Source of the DNA: Janthinobacterium lividum | Lineage (GTDB): Bacteria > Pseudomonadota > Gammaproteobacteria > Burkholderiales > Burkholderiaceae_D | Direction of reading: 5' to 3' | Length of the DNA stretch: 64,000 nt | Assembly: GCF_023509035.1 (NCBI RefSeq) | Contig: NZ_CP075583.1 | Coordinates: 62,001-126,000 of the forward strand | Shown here: positions 56,857 through 64,000 of the stretch, piece by piece | Numbering within the stretch: the stretch's first letter is position 1 | How the letters are laid out: each line of letters opens with the position of its first letter | Made by a program: the position numbers and the translations under genes | The notes under the pieces: model-generated | What the model was told of the DNA's origin: nothing | The model's database searches: none | The model's input: only the letters and a program-made list of their open reading frames with translations

Positions 56857-58035
56857 TTATGCGATACGGGAAGGACTGGCTGGTGCCGAGGGCACTGGCG
56901 CGGAGGCGGAAGCAGATTTCCGCGCTACATCGAGTTGGAATTTAGCCTTGTAGTTTAACATGGTCAGCAACAACACGAGCAGCGCCGCGCCACCGTTATG
57001 CAGGACGGCAATCGACAATGGCCAGCTCAGGTAAATCGTCGCCAGGCCCGTGGCAGCCTGCAGGGCCAGCACCAGCGCCACCCAGCGCGCCGTGCCGCGC
57101 AGGGACGGCAGTTTCCACGCGCGCAACACCGTATAGCCGATGCCGGCCAGCACGACGAAGGCGAAATTGCGGTGCACCCAGTGGATGGCTGTCAGCGCGG
57201 AAAACGGCAGATAGTGGCCGGCGGCCGTCTTGCCCAGTTCGCGCCACAAATGGAAACCATGCTCGAAATCCATCTCTGGAATCACCTTGCCGCCGCACAG
57301 GGGGAAATCCGTGCAGGCCAGGGTGGCATAGTTGGTGCTCACCCAGCCGCCCAGCGCAATCTGCACCGTCAACAACACGAGCGACATGACGGCCAGCGCG
57401 CGCACGGGGCGCAGCACGGCAGCGTCCGCATCGGCGCGCAGCAAGGGTTTGACGGCACGATCCTGGCGCCCACCCAGCCATGTCAGCATGGCCAGCAAGC
57501 CCATGCCCAGCAACAAGTGGATGGTGACGATCACCGGTTGCAGCTTCAAGGTGACGGTCCAGGCGCCGAATGCGCCCTGCAGGCAGACGAACAAAAACAG
57601 CGCCGTCGGCAGGGTCGGGGCGAATTCTTCGCGTTTGTTTTTCCTCCACTGGCGCCACGCCTGCACCATCATCGCCACGATCAGCACGCCAATGGCCATG
57701 GCCAGGTAACGGTGCGTCATTTCAATCCACGCTTTTACCACCGTGACGGGGCCCGTCGGCATCAGGGTTTCCGCCGCCACGATATGCTCGTGCGCGAGGA
57801 AAGGATTGGCCGAGCCATAGCAGCCGGGCCAGTCCGGGCAACCGAGGCCGGAATCGGACAGGCGCGTAAAGCCGCCAAACATGATCAGGTCGACCGTCAG
57901 GAAGACGGCGATCCACACGAGCTTGCGGTATTTGTTGGCGTCCGCGGACACCCAGACCATGGTCAACGGCAGCAGCGCCACCAGCAGACCCGTCAAGCCC
58001 AGCTGGGCCAGCGCGGAAAGATGCATCGTCGGCAT
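56857..58035 (-). CDS. ctaA: Heme A synthase (COX15/CtaA)
   Basis: A 392-residue, eight-helix enzyme that oxidises haem O to haem A for aa3-type oxidase. Conserved histidines appear in GSANPFLAHEHIVAAE, EMTHRYLAMAIGVL, IHLLLGMGLLAML and HWVHRNFAFVVLAG. The cysteine pair seen in Bacillus-type CtaA is replaced by a CPDWPGCYG loop, as in proteobacterial COX15. The tail is Ser/Pro/Ala-rich. It lies between the assembly-protein gene and ctaB. Confidence 0.95.
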   Translation of the reverse strand: MPTMHLSALAQLGLTGLLVALLPLTMVWVSADANKYRKLVWIAVFLTVDLIMFGGFTRLSDSGLGCPDWPGCYGSANPFLAHEHIVAAETLMPTGPVTVVKAWIEMTHRYLAMAIGVLIVAMMVQAWRQWRKNKREEFAPTLPTALFLFVCLQGAFGAWTVTLKLQPVIVTIHLLLGMGLLAMLTWLGGRQDRAVKPLLRADADAAVLRPVRALAVMSLVLLTVQIALGGWVSTNYATLACTDFPLCGGKVIPEMDFEHGFHLWRELGKTAAGHYLPFSALTAIHWVHRNFAFVVLAGIGYTVLRAWKLPSLRGTARWVALVLALQAATGLATIYLSWPLSIAVLHNGGAALLVLLLTMLNYKAKFQLDVARKSASASAPVPSAPASPSRIA

Positions 58036-58044
58036 GCAGACTCC

Positions 58045-58695
58045 TCAACCGATCGCCGAAGCTTTGAGCAGCTTGGCGATGTCTTTCTTGATCTTGTTCG
58101 GGTCCGCGTCCTTCGGGAAGCGCATCATCAGATTGCCCAGCGGATCGATCAAATACAAATGGTCGCTGGTCTTGCCGCCCGGCTCCACTGGCAGCCAAGC
58201 TTTCAAGGCGTCACTATTGACGCGCAGCATGCTGGTGCCATCGAATTCGCGCATCACCAGGGTGTCGAGCGGCTGGGCATCCGTCACCAGCCAGACCCGT
58301 TCCAGGCGTTCGCGTTCCTTGCCCTGCATGAGGCGAAGTTGTTGCATATCAAACAATTGCTTCTTGCACGCTTCCTGGCAATCGGACGGCCCCGTTTGCA
58401 GCAGCACCCACTTGCCCTTGAATTGCGCCAGCGGCGCCGCCTTGCCATCGAGTTCCGTCACCTGCAGCTGCGCCTCGGGAATCGGATGCAAACGCGGGTC
58501 GATCAGGGCGCCGTAGTTGTTGCGGCCCGTGGGCTTGATGATGTAATACGTGAAATACGAGGCGATGATGGGAAAGGCGCACACGGCCACCACGGCCAGC
58601 AGTTTCCAGCGTCCCGTGTTCTGTGCCTGCTTGCCGCTGCTGTCTTGCGTTGCTTCAGGGTTGTTTGTTTGCACGTCGAAATCCTGTAAAGACAA
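58045..58695 (-). CDS. Cytochrome c oxidase assembly transmembrane protein
   Basis: A 216-residue protein with one N-terminal helix (WKLLAVVAVCAFPIIASYFT) and a periplasmic thioredoxin-like domain. The CxxxC motif reads TGPSDCQEACKKQL. Such proteins are conserved between SURF1 and ctaA in beta-proteobacteria and are thought to act as thiol or copper chaperones in oxidase assembly. It overlaps the SURF1 gene by 41 bp. Confidence 0.85.
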   Translation of the reverse strand: MSLQDFDVQTNNPEATQDSSGKQAQNTGRWKLLAVVAVCAFPIIASYFTYYIIKPTGRNNYGALIDPRLHPIPEAQLQVTELDGKAAPLAQFKGKWVLLQTGPSDCQEACKKQLFDMQQLRLMQGKERERLERVWLVTDAQPLDTLVMREFDGTSMLRVNSDALKAWLPVEPGGKTSDHLYLIDPLGNLMMRFPKDADPNKIKKDIAKLLKASAIG

Positions 58696-59413
58696 AAAAT
58701 AAAAAAGCCATCAGTGCCAGTGCGTACCACTGGAATGCATAGCCGCGGTGCTTGTCGGCGCCCAGGTCGGGCGCCGGCCAGTCGCGCACGGGAAGCTGGC
58801 TGGACGCTGGCGCCGTTGCAGTCCGATCAACTGCGGCGACTGTTTGTTCGAGAATGAAGGGTTGCAAGGCCAGGCCGCTGGCGTGTGCCAGCTGGCCGAT
58901 GTCGGCATTTTGCACGATGGCGTGCGGCGCCAGGGCCGGCGCCGTGCCCAGCTCCATCACATGGCCCGCGTTCAGGCGCGCGATGCCGGCAATCGTGACC
59001 GTGCCGGCCGGCGTGGCGTAATCGGGAATGCGCGTGCGCTCGGTATTATTGCGCGGCAACCAGCCCTGCGCCACCAGCAGGTGCATGGCGGACCCGTCAA
59101 TCTGGAATGGCGTGAGCACGTGGAAACCGGCCTGGCCCTTGTAAGGGCGGTTGTCCAGGTACACCGTCCAGGCGGGCACAAAATGGCCCGTGACGGTCAC
59201 GCGGCGATATTCGATCGCTTGCGCATCGGCCGGCAGCAGGGGCGCGGCCGTCAACGCCAGGGGCGCGGCCAGGTTGCCCGCTTCCAGCCGGGCGGCGCGG
59301 GCGATTTTCTCGTCGCCACGGCGCTGCTGCCATTGCGCCAGCGACACGCCCAGGGCTACCAGTAGCAGCGTTACAACAAATGGAATCCATCTAAAATGGA
59401 AGCGGATACGCAT
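58655..59413 (-). CDS. SURF1-family cytochrome oxidase assembly protein
   Basis: A 252-residue protein with the typical two-helix topology: an N-terminal helix (WIPFVVTLLLVALGVSLAQW) followed by QQRRGDEK and a C-terminal helix (WYALALMAFLFFVFTGFRR). Internal motifs are YLDNRPYKGQAGFHVLTPF and LPRNNTERTRIPDY. SURF1 helps insert haem A into subunit I. It diverges from the small twin-helix gene to its right, with a 36-bp gap. Confidence 0.93.
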   Translation of the reverse strand: MRIRFHFRWIPFVVTLLLVALGVSLAQWQQRRGDEKIARAARLEAGNLAAPLALTAAPLLPADAQAIEYRRVTVTGHFVPAWTVYLDNRPYKGQAGFHVLTPFQIDGSAMHLLVAQGWLPRNNTERTRIPDYATPAGTVTIAGIARLNAGHVMELGTAPALAPHAIVQNADIGQLAHASGLALQPFILEQTVAAVDRTATAPASSQLPVRDWPAPDLGADKHRGYAFQWYALALMAFLFFVFTGFRRANKQP

Positions 59414-59449
59414 TACAATGAAACCTCCTCAAGCCTGGCGCTACCATCC

Positions 59450-59650
59450 ATGAAAATCCTCGTTGCCATTGCCTTCATCCTGATTCTGGGCAGCCTGGGC
59501 TCGGCCCTGTTTTTCCTCATGCGCGACAAGGGCAAGAGCAACCGCACCGTGCAGGCGCTGGCCCTGCGCGTGGGCTTGTCGATCACCCTGTTTTTGCTGA
59601 TCCTGCTGGCGCACAAGCTGGGCTATATCCAGCCGACCGGCATCCATTAA
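59450..59650 (+). CDS. Twin transmembrane protein (DUF2909)
   Basis: A 66-residue protein with two helices: ILVAIAFILILGSLGSALFF and VQALALRVGLSITLFLLILL, separated by the polar loop MRDKGKSNRT. The layout and HKLGYIQPTGIH tail match DUF2909, a family commonly found beside oxidase-assembly genes. It is transcribed on the opposite strand to the surrounding cox genes. Role unknown, probably in oxidase biogenesis. Confidence 0.88.
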   Translation: MKILVAIAFILILGSLGSALFFLMRDKGKSNRTVQALALRVGLSITLFLLILLAHKLGYIQPTGIH

Positions 59651-59690
59651 CGCCCGACATTGCCTGATTGGCAAATTCTTTACACTAAGA

Positions 59691-59728
59691 AAAAAGCCGT
59701 ACCCGGGATGTCCCGGTACGGCTTTTTT
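59691..59728. terminator. Strong hairpin between the twin-membrane gene and ctaE
   Basis: A 15-bp stem AAAGCCGTACCCGGGA/TCCCGGTACGGCTTT around a short loop, flanked by A5 and T7. It is a bidirectional terminator for the two convergent transcripts. Confidence 0.92.
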
Positions 59729-59773
59729 TATGGTGCCGGCGCGCCCCTCAACAACGCGCGCCCTGCCCCGCCA

Positions 59774-60634
59774 TTATAACCAATACACGACCACGTACAG
59801 GCCCAGCCAGACGACGTCGACAAAGTGCCAGTACCAGGCGGCGCCTTCGAAGCCGAAGTGGTGCTCGGGCGTGAAGTGGCCTTTCAGCACGCGGTACAGG
59901 ATGACGGACAGCATGATGGCGCCCAGAGTCACGTGGAAGCCGTGGAAACCCGTCAGCATGAAGAAAGTGGCGCCATAGATGCCCGACGTCAATTTCAAGT
60001 TCAGTTCGCTGTAAGCGTGGATGTACTCGTAGACCTGGAAGCCCATGAAGATGGCGCCCAGCACGATGGTGGCGAACAGGAACAGGGCCGTCATGGCGCG
60101 GTGGCCCGTGCGCAGCGCGTGGTGCGAGATGGTCAGGGTGACGCCCGACGTCAGCAGCAGGGCCGTATTGATGGTCGGAATCCAGAACGGCGTCATGGTG
60201 GTAAATTCCTGCACCGTGCCGGCCGGGCCCGTATTGCCCCAGTGGGCGGCGAAATCGGGCCAGATCACCTTGTGGTCGAGGTCGGCCAGCCATGGCATGG
60301 AAATGCTGCGCGCATAGAACAGGGCGCCGAAGAAGGCGGCGAAGAACATGACTTCCGAAAAGATGAACCAGCTCATGCTCCAGCGGAAAGAGTGATCGAT
60401 GCGCTCGCTGTACAGGCCCTGCTCCGATTCGCTGATGGCGTCGCCAAACCAGAAATACAGCACCAGCAGGATGCCGGCGATGCCCAGGTAGTTCACGTAC
60501 GGGCCCCAGGAGACGTCGTTGACCCAGGCCGAGGCGCCGATCATGGTCAGCAGCAGGCTGGCGCCGCCCAGCATGGGCCAGCGCGACGGGCCGGGCACGA
60601 AATAATAAGGTACGGCGGCGTGGTTGGAACTCAT
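59774..60634 (-). CDS. ctaE: Cytochrome c oxidase subunit III
   Basis: A 286-residue, seven-helix subunit of the aa3 oxidase. It contains YYFVPGPSRWPMLGGASLLL, FFAAFFGALFYARSIS, TSGVTLTISHHALRTGHRAM and GFHGFHVTLGAIML. Three ATG codons start the gene; GAGGAG directly precedes the first, so I place initiation at the third (60634), where spacing is normal. A fourth-helix glutamate (FSEVMFFAAF) is preserved. Confidence 0.95.
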   Translation of the reverse strand: MSSNHAAVPYYFVPGPSRWPMLGGASLLLTMIGASAWVNDVSWGPYVNYLGIAGILLVLYFWFGDAISESEQGLYSERIDHSFRWSMSWFIFSEVMFFAAFFGALFYARSISMPWLADLDHKVIWPDFAAHWGNTGPAGTVQEFTTMTPFWIPTINTALLLTSGVTLTISHHALRTGHRAMTALFLFATIVLGAIFMGFQVYEYIHAYSELNLKLTSGIYGATFFMLTGFHGFHVTLGAIMLSVILYRVLKGHFTPEHHFGFEGAAWYWHFVDVVWLGLYVVVYWL

Positions 60635-60674
60635 CATCATCTCCTCAAAAACTTATAGGGTGGTTTTTTATAAT

Positions 60675-60881
60675 TTATAAAACGACGAATTTAACAATCG
60701 AAATCAAGATGCCGATCAGGCAAGCCACTACCAGGAAGCCGGCGATGACGATGTGCACGGGATTGAGCTTGGCCGAATCCGTGTCGAAATCGCTCTTGCG
60801 GCGCAAGCCCGTGAATGACCACACGACGGCCCGCAGCGAATACAGGAACGACGCTTTTTCAGGCTGCTTGGATTCGCCCAT
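60675..60881 (-). CDS. DUF2970 family membrane protein
   Basis: A 68-residue protein with one C-terminal membrane helix (HIVIAGFLVVACLIGILISI). The upstream part (FLYSLRAVVWSFTGLRRKSD) is amphipathic and matches DUF2970. Such genes sit between ctaG and ctaE in many beta- and gamma-proteobacteria. Role is unknown but tied to the oxidase. Confidence 0.88.
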   Translation of the reverse strand: MGESKQPEKASFLYSLRAVVWSFTGLRRKSDFDTDSAKLNPVHIVIAGFLVVACLIGILISIVKFVVL

Positions 60882-60890
60882 GGCACTCTC

Positions 60891-61463
60891 CTATTGGACA
60901 GCCGGCGTCTGAGCCTGGCTCAGACCGGCAATCTCGAAAAACGTGTACGACAGGGTGATGGTCTTCACCTCTTTCGGCAGGGCCGGATCGAGGAAGAACA
61001 CCACCGGCATCTGCCGCGCTTCGTGGGGCTTCAAGGTTTGCTGCTTGAAGCAGAAGCACTCGACCTTCTTGAAATGCGGCGTGGCGCTCTGCGGCGCGTA
61101 ACTGGGGATGGCTTGCGCATTGACGACGCGGTTTTGCGTATTGACCACTTCATACATGACGGTCACCAGTTCACCCGGATGCACTTGCATGCTCGAGACG
61201 GTCGGGCGGAAGCGCCATGGTCCCTGCGCATTGCCATCGAACTCGACGGTGATACTGCGCGTCGTATCGACCTGCGTATTGTTGTCGTAAGCCACCGTGC
61301 CATCTTTTTGCGTCAGCACGTTGATACCCATCACTTCGCAAATCTGCTTGTAGACGGGAATCAGGGCATAGCCAAAGCCAAACATCAAGACGGCAATGAT
61401 GATCAGCTTGCCCAGCATCTTGCGGTTCAGGCCGCGTGTTTCCTGTTGGATCGGCGTCGTCAC
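60891..61463 (-). CDS. ctaG: Cytochrome c oxidase assembly protein CtaG/Cox11
   Basis: A 190-residue protein with one N-terminal helix (LIIIAVLMFGFGYALIPVYK) and a periplasmic immunoglobulin-like domain. The copper-binding motif is CFCFKQQ; PVVFFLDPALP follows. It inserts CuB into subunit I. The start is a GTG at 61463 with no ribosome site, 1 base beyond the stop of the small upstream ORF, so it is likely translated by coupling. Confidence 0.94.
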   Translation of the reverse strand: MTTPIQQETRGLNRKMLGKLIIIAVLMFGFGYALIPVYKQICEVMGINVLTQKDGTVAYDNNTQVDTTRSITVEFDGNAQGPWRFRPTVSSMQVHPGELVTVMYEVVNTQNRVVNAQAIPSYAPQSATPHFKKVECFCFKQQTLKPHEARQMPVVFFLDPALPKEVKTITLSYTFFEIAGLSQAQTPAVQ

Positions 61464-61464
61464 G

Positions 61465-61569
61465 TCAGAGCCACATGCGCTTGACGAACACGGACAGGAA
61501 GAAGAAGGCTGCCAGGGCGGCCAAGATCAGCCCGGTACGCAGGTTGTTCGGTTTTTTACGTTCGGTCAT
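61465..61569 (-). CDS. Cytochrome oxidase small assembly protein
   Basis: A 34-residue ORF between ctaD and ctaG. It has a basic start (MTERKKPNN), one membrane helix (GLILAALAAFFFLSVFV) and a KRMWL end. Proteins of this size and topology occupy the same place in related beta-proteobacterial cox operons. The ATG at 61569 lies 54 bp after the ctaD stop, and its stop is 1 bp before the ctaG GTG. Size makes it easy to miss in gene calling. Confidence 0.8.
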   Translation of the reverse strand: MTERKKPNNLRTGLILAALAAFFFLSVFVKRMWL

Positions 61570-61622
61570 GACAGGCACTTTATTCAAGACGGGCCGCGGA
61601 ACACGCCGGCCCGGGATACCTA

Positions 61623-63222
61623 TTACTTCACTGTTGGCGGCGTTTCAAACGTGTGGAACGGCGCCGGGCTCGGCACGGTCCATTCCAGGCCTTCCGCGCC
61701 TTCCCATGGTTTCGCCGGCGCAGCCTTGCCGCCGCGAATGGTCGGCAAGACCACGAAGAACAGGAAGTACACTTGCATCAGGCCAAAACCGAAACCGCCG
61801 ATCGAGGCGATCATGTTGAAGTCCGTGAACTGCGCCGGATAGTCGGCGTAGCGGCGCGGCATGCCGGCCAGGCCCAGGAAGTGCATCGGGAAGAAGGTCA
61901 CGTTGAAGGTGATCAGCGACAGCCAGAAGTGGATCTTGCCGCGCGTCTCGTTGTACATATGGCCCGTCCATTTCGGCGACCAGTAGTAGAAGCCGGCGAA
62001 CAGGGCAAACAGCGAACCGGCCACCAGCACATAGTGGAAATGCGCCACCACGTAATAGGTATCCTGCAGCTGGATGTCGATCGGCGTCACCGCCAGGATC
62101 AGGCCCGTGAAGCCGCCCATGGTAAAGACGAAGATGAAGCCCACCGAGAACAGCATCGGCGTCTCGAACGTCATGGAACCCTTCCACATCGTGGCGATCC
62201 AGTTGAACACTTTCACGCCCGTCGGCACGGCGATCAGCATGGTCGCGTACATGAAGAACAGCTGGCTCGTCACCGGCATGCCGGTGGTAAAACATGTGGT
62301 GCGCCCAGACGATGAAGGACAGAATCGCGATCGAGGCCGTGGCGTACACCATCGACGCGTAGCCGAACAAGGGTTTACGGGCAAACGCGGGCAGTATCTG
62401 CGAGACGATGCCGAAAGCCGGCAAGATCATGATGTAGACCTCGGGATGGCCGAAGAACCAGAAGATGTGCTGGTACATGACGGGGTCGCCGCCACCTGCC
62501 GCGTTAAAGAAGGAGGTGCCGAAATGGCGGTCCGTCAGGGTCATGGTGATGGCGCCGGCCAGCACGGGCATGACGGCGATCAACAGATACGCGGTAATCA
62601 GCCAGGTCCAGCAGAACATCGGCATTTTCATCAGGGTCATGCCGGGCGCGCGCATGTTCAAAATGGTGACGATGATGTTGATCGAGCCCATGATGGACGA
62701 GGCACCCATCAAATGCATGGCGAAAATGGCCATATCCATGCCAGGACCCATCTGCGTCGACAGCGGCGCATACAGGGTCCAGCCGGCAGCCGTGGCGCCG
62801 CCCGGCACGAGGAAGGACGTGGCCAGCAGCAGCGCGGCCGGCGGCAGCAGCCAGAACGAGAAATTGTTCATGCGGGCAAAGGCCATGTCGGACGCGCCCA
62901 CTTGCAGCGGGATCATCCAGTTGGCGTAGCCCACGAAGGCCGGCATGATGGCGCCAAACACCATCACCAAGCCGTGCATGGTGGTCAGCTGGTTGAAGAA
63001 TTCAGGGTGAAAGAATTGCAAGCCTGGGTGAAACAGTTCCGTACGGATCATTAGGGCCAGCACGCCGCCCGACAGCAGCATGATGAACGAGAACCACAGG
63101 TACAGGGTTCCGATATCCTTGTGATTGGTGGCAAACAGCCAGCGGCGCCAGCCATGGGGATGATCGTGGGCATGGTCGTGACCGGCGTGATCCAAGGTGC
63201 TAGTGCTCGTGCTAGTACTCAT
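61623..63222 (-). CDS. ctaD: Cytochrome c oxidase subunit I (apparent 1-base insertion)
   Basis: The catalytic haem-copper subunit, about 532 residues when repaired. It contains [18 protein letters not shown] with haem a ligand, [18 protein letters not shown] with the His-Tyr crosslink region, VWAHHMF for CuB, and [13 protein letters not shown] with haem a and a3 histidines. The N-terminus is His-rich ([15 protein letters not shown]). A run of four A at 62289-62292 (TTTT in the gene) has one base too many; with three the sequence reads [16 protein letters not shown]. As the enzyme core cannot work truncated, this is most likely a consensus error. Confidence 0.95.
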
Positions 63223-63235
63223 ATACGGCTCCTAA

Positions 63236-64000
63236 TTACTTGCGTGCAGCCACGACTTCGGCTGGTTGAACGATGTTCTCTTCGGCCTTGTTCGACCAGG
63301 AGTTGCGCGTGTAAGTGATCACTGCAGCAATTTCCGTGTCGGACAGCTGTTTCCAGGCGGGCATTTCCGCTGGATACTTGCCGCTCTTTTGCCCGTTCAG
63401 CAAGACATGCATCTGTTCCGCTTTCGGACCGTTCACCACGGCAGAGCCGTCCAGCGGCGCAAATGCACCGGGCACGCCCTTGCCTGTCGCCTGGTGGCAG
63501 ACCACGCAGTTGGCCGCATACACTTTCTCGCCCTTGACTTTCAATTCGTCGATGGTCCACACCTTGCTTGGATCATCGGCCAATGCCGCCATTTCCTTTT
63601 GTTTTACATCAACCCAGGCCTTGTAGTCATCTGCCGAGACGACCTTGACGACGATGGGCATGAACGCATGTTCCTTGCCGCACAGCTCGGCGCAATTGCC
63701 GCGGAAGGTGCCGATATGGTCGGACTTGAACCAGGTATCGCGCACGAAACCGGGAATCGCATCCTGTTTCACGCCAAAGGCGGGTACGGACCAGGCGTGG
63801 ATGACGTCATTGGCCGTCAGCACCACGCGGATCTTCTTGTTGACCGGCACGACGACTTCGTTATCGACTTCGATCAGGTAGTTTTCGCCCCGTTTTTCCG
63901 TCGGCGGCATGCCTGGCGCGCCCACTTGCGAGCGCGGCGTGGCCAGGTTGGAGAGGAAGGAAATGCCTTCGCCCTCGCCTTTCAGATAGTCATAGCCCCA
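63236..64000 (-). CDS. coxB: Cytochrome c oxidase subunit II with C-terminal cytochrome c domain (5' part cut by window edge)
   Basis: The visible part holds the CuA domain with GNCAELCGKEHAFMP (C-x3-C-x3-H), DVIHAWSVPAFGVK and WFKSDHIGTFRG. A linker leads to a cytochrome c domain with CVVCH and a distal PAEMPAWKQLSDTEI. Such caa3/aa3 fusions accept electrons through the attached haem. The N-terminal membrane helices lie beyond the window. It is 13 bp from ctaD, so they are co-transcribed. Confidence 0.95.
   Translation of the reverse strand, partial: WGYDYLKGEGEGISFLSNLATPRSQVGAPGMPPTEKRGENYLIEVDNEVVVPVNKKIRVVLTANDVIHAWSVPAFGVKQDAIPGFVRDTWFKSDHIGTFRGNCAELCGKEHAFMPIVVKVVSADDYKAWVDVKQKEMAALADDPSKVWTIDELKVKGEKVYAANCVVCHQATGKGVPGAFAPLDGSAVVNGPKAEQMHVLLNGQKSGKYPAEMPAWKQLSDTEIAAVITYTRNSWSNKAEENIVQPAEVVAARK

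Overview
The window is a chromosomal segment of a high-GC beta-proteobacterium. Gene content and order point to Burkholderiales, most likely Oxalobacteraceae of the Janthinobacterium/Massilia type. This is judged from protein style, a complete division/cell-wall cluster, an aa3-type cytochrome oxidase locus, and RpoH and RNase P RNA of beta-proteobacterial form. No insertion sequence, prophage, tRNA, rRNA operon or CRISPR array was seen.

Layout. (1) 1-1626: a frameshifted MmyB-like regulator diverges from a SAM methyltransferase; a palindrome exactly fills the spacer of the methyltransferase promoter. (2) 1677-19850, minus strand: peroxiredoxin, then the whole dcw cluster in transcription order mraZ-rsmH-ftsL-ftsI-murE-murF-mraY-murD-ftsW-murG-murC-ddlB-ftsQ-ftsA-ftsZ, driven by a promoter carrying a four-box MraZ operator. 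(3) 19850-24900: AT-rich spacer, rnpB, a ThDP-dependent enzyme, a small exported protein and a porin. (4) 25463-33535: an eight-gene, tightly overlapping minus-strand operon (FAD oxidoreductase, DUF1365, CFA-synthase-like methyltransferase, chalcone-isomerase-like protein, MFS carrier, DUF3833 lipoprotein, SDR, NTF2-like protein) diverges from a MerR/B12-binding regulator that keeps the AdoCbl photoreceptor residues. It looks like a light-controlled membrane fatty-acid modification locus and is the most interesting part of the window. (5) 33701-37742: ftsY, ftsE, ftsX, and rpoH under a promoter overlapped by a CIRCE element. (6) 37832-46676: a small basic protein, a lipoprotein, a P450/monooxygenase pair diverging from an ArsR regulator, an ABC exporter whose permease is fused to a CPBP protease, a patatin lipoprotein and an exported helical protein. 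(7) 46833-50307: a ter-type stress cluster (YqaE-like, TerD, AIM24-like, TerD, TerC/DUF475-like). (8) 50423-55323: NhaR-like regulator, aromatic-acid MFS carrier, CNNM/CorC-type protein, AI-2E-family protein. (9) 55367-64000: cytochrome c oxidase subunits and assembly factors (coxB, ctaD, ctaG, ctaE, SURF1, ctaA, ctaB, SCO), including a 34-residue ORF.

A recurring feature is single-base frameshifts, usually in homopolymers or GC repeats, in nine genes. They include ftsA, ftsE and ctaD, which cannot plausibly be dead. They look like consensus errors in the assembly, and I have annotated these loci as the intended full-length genes.
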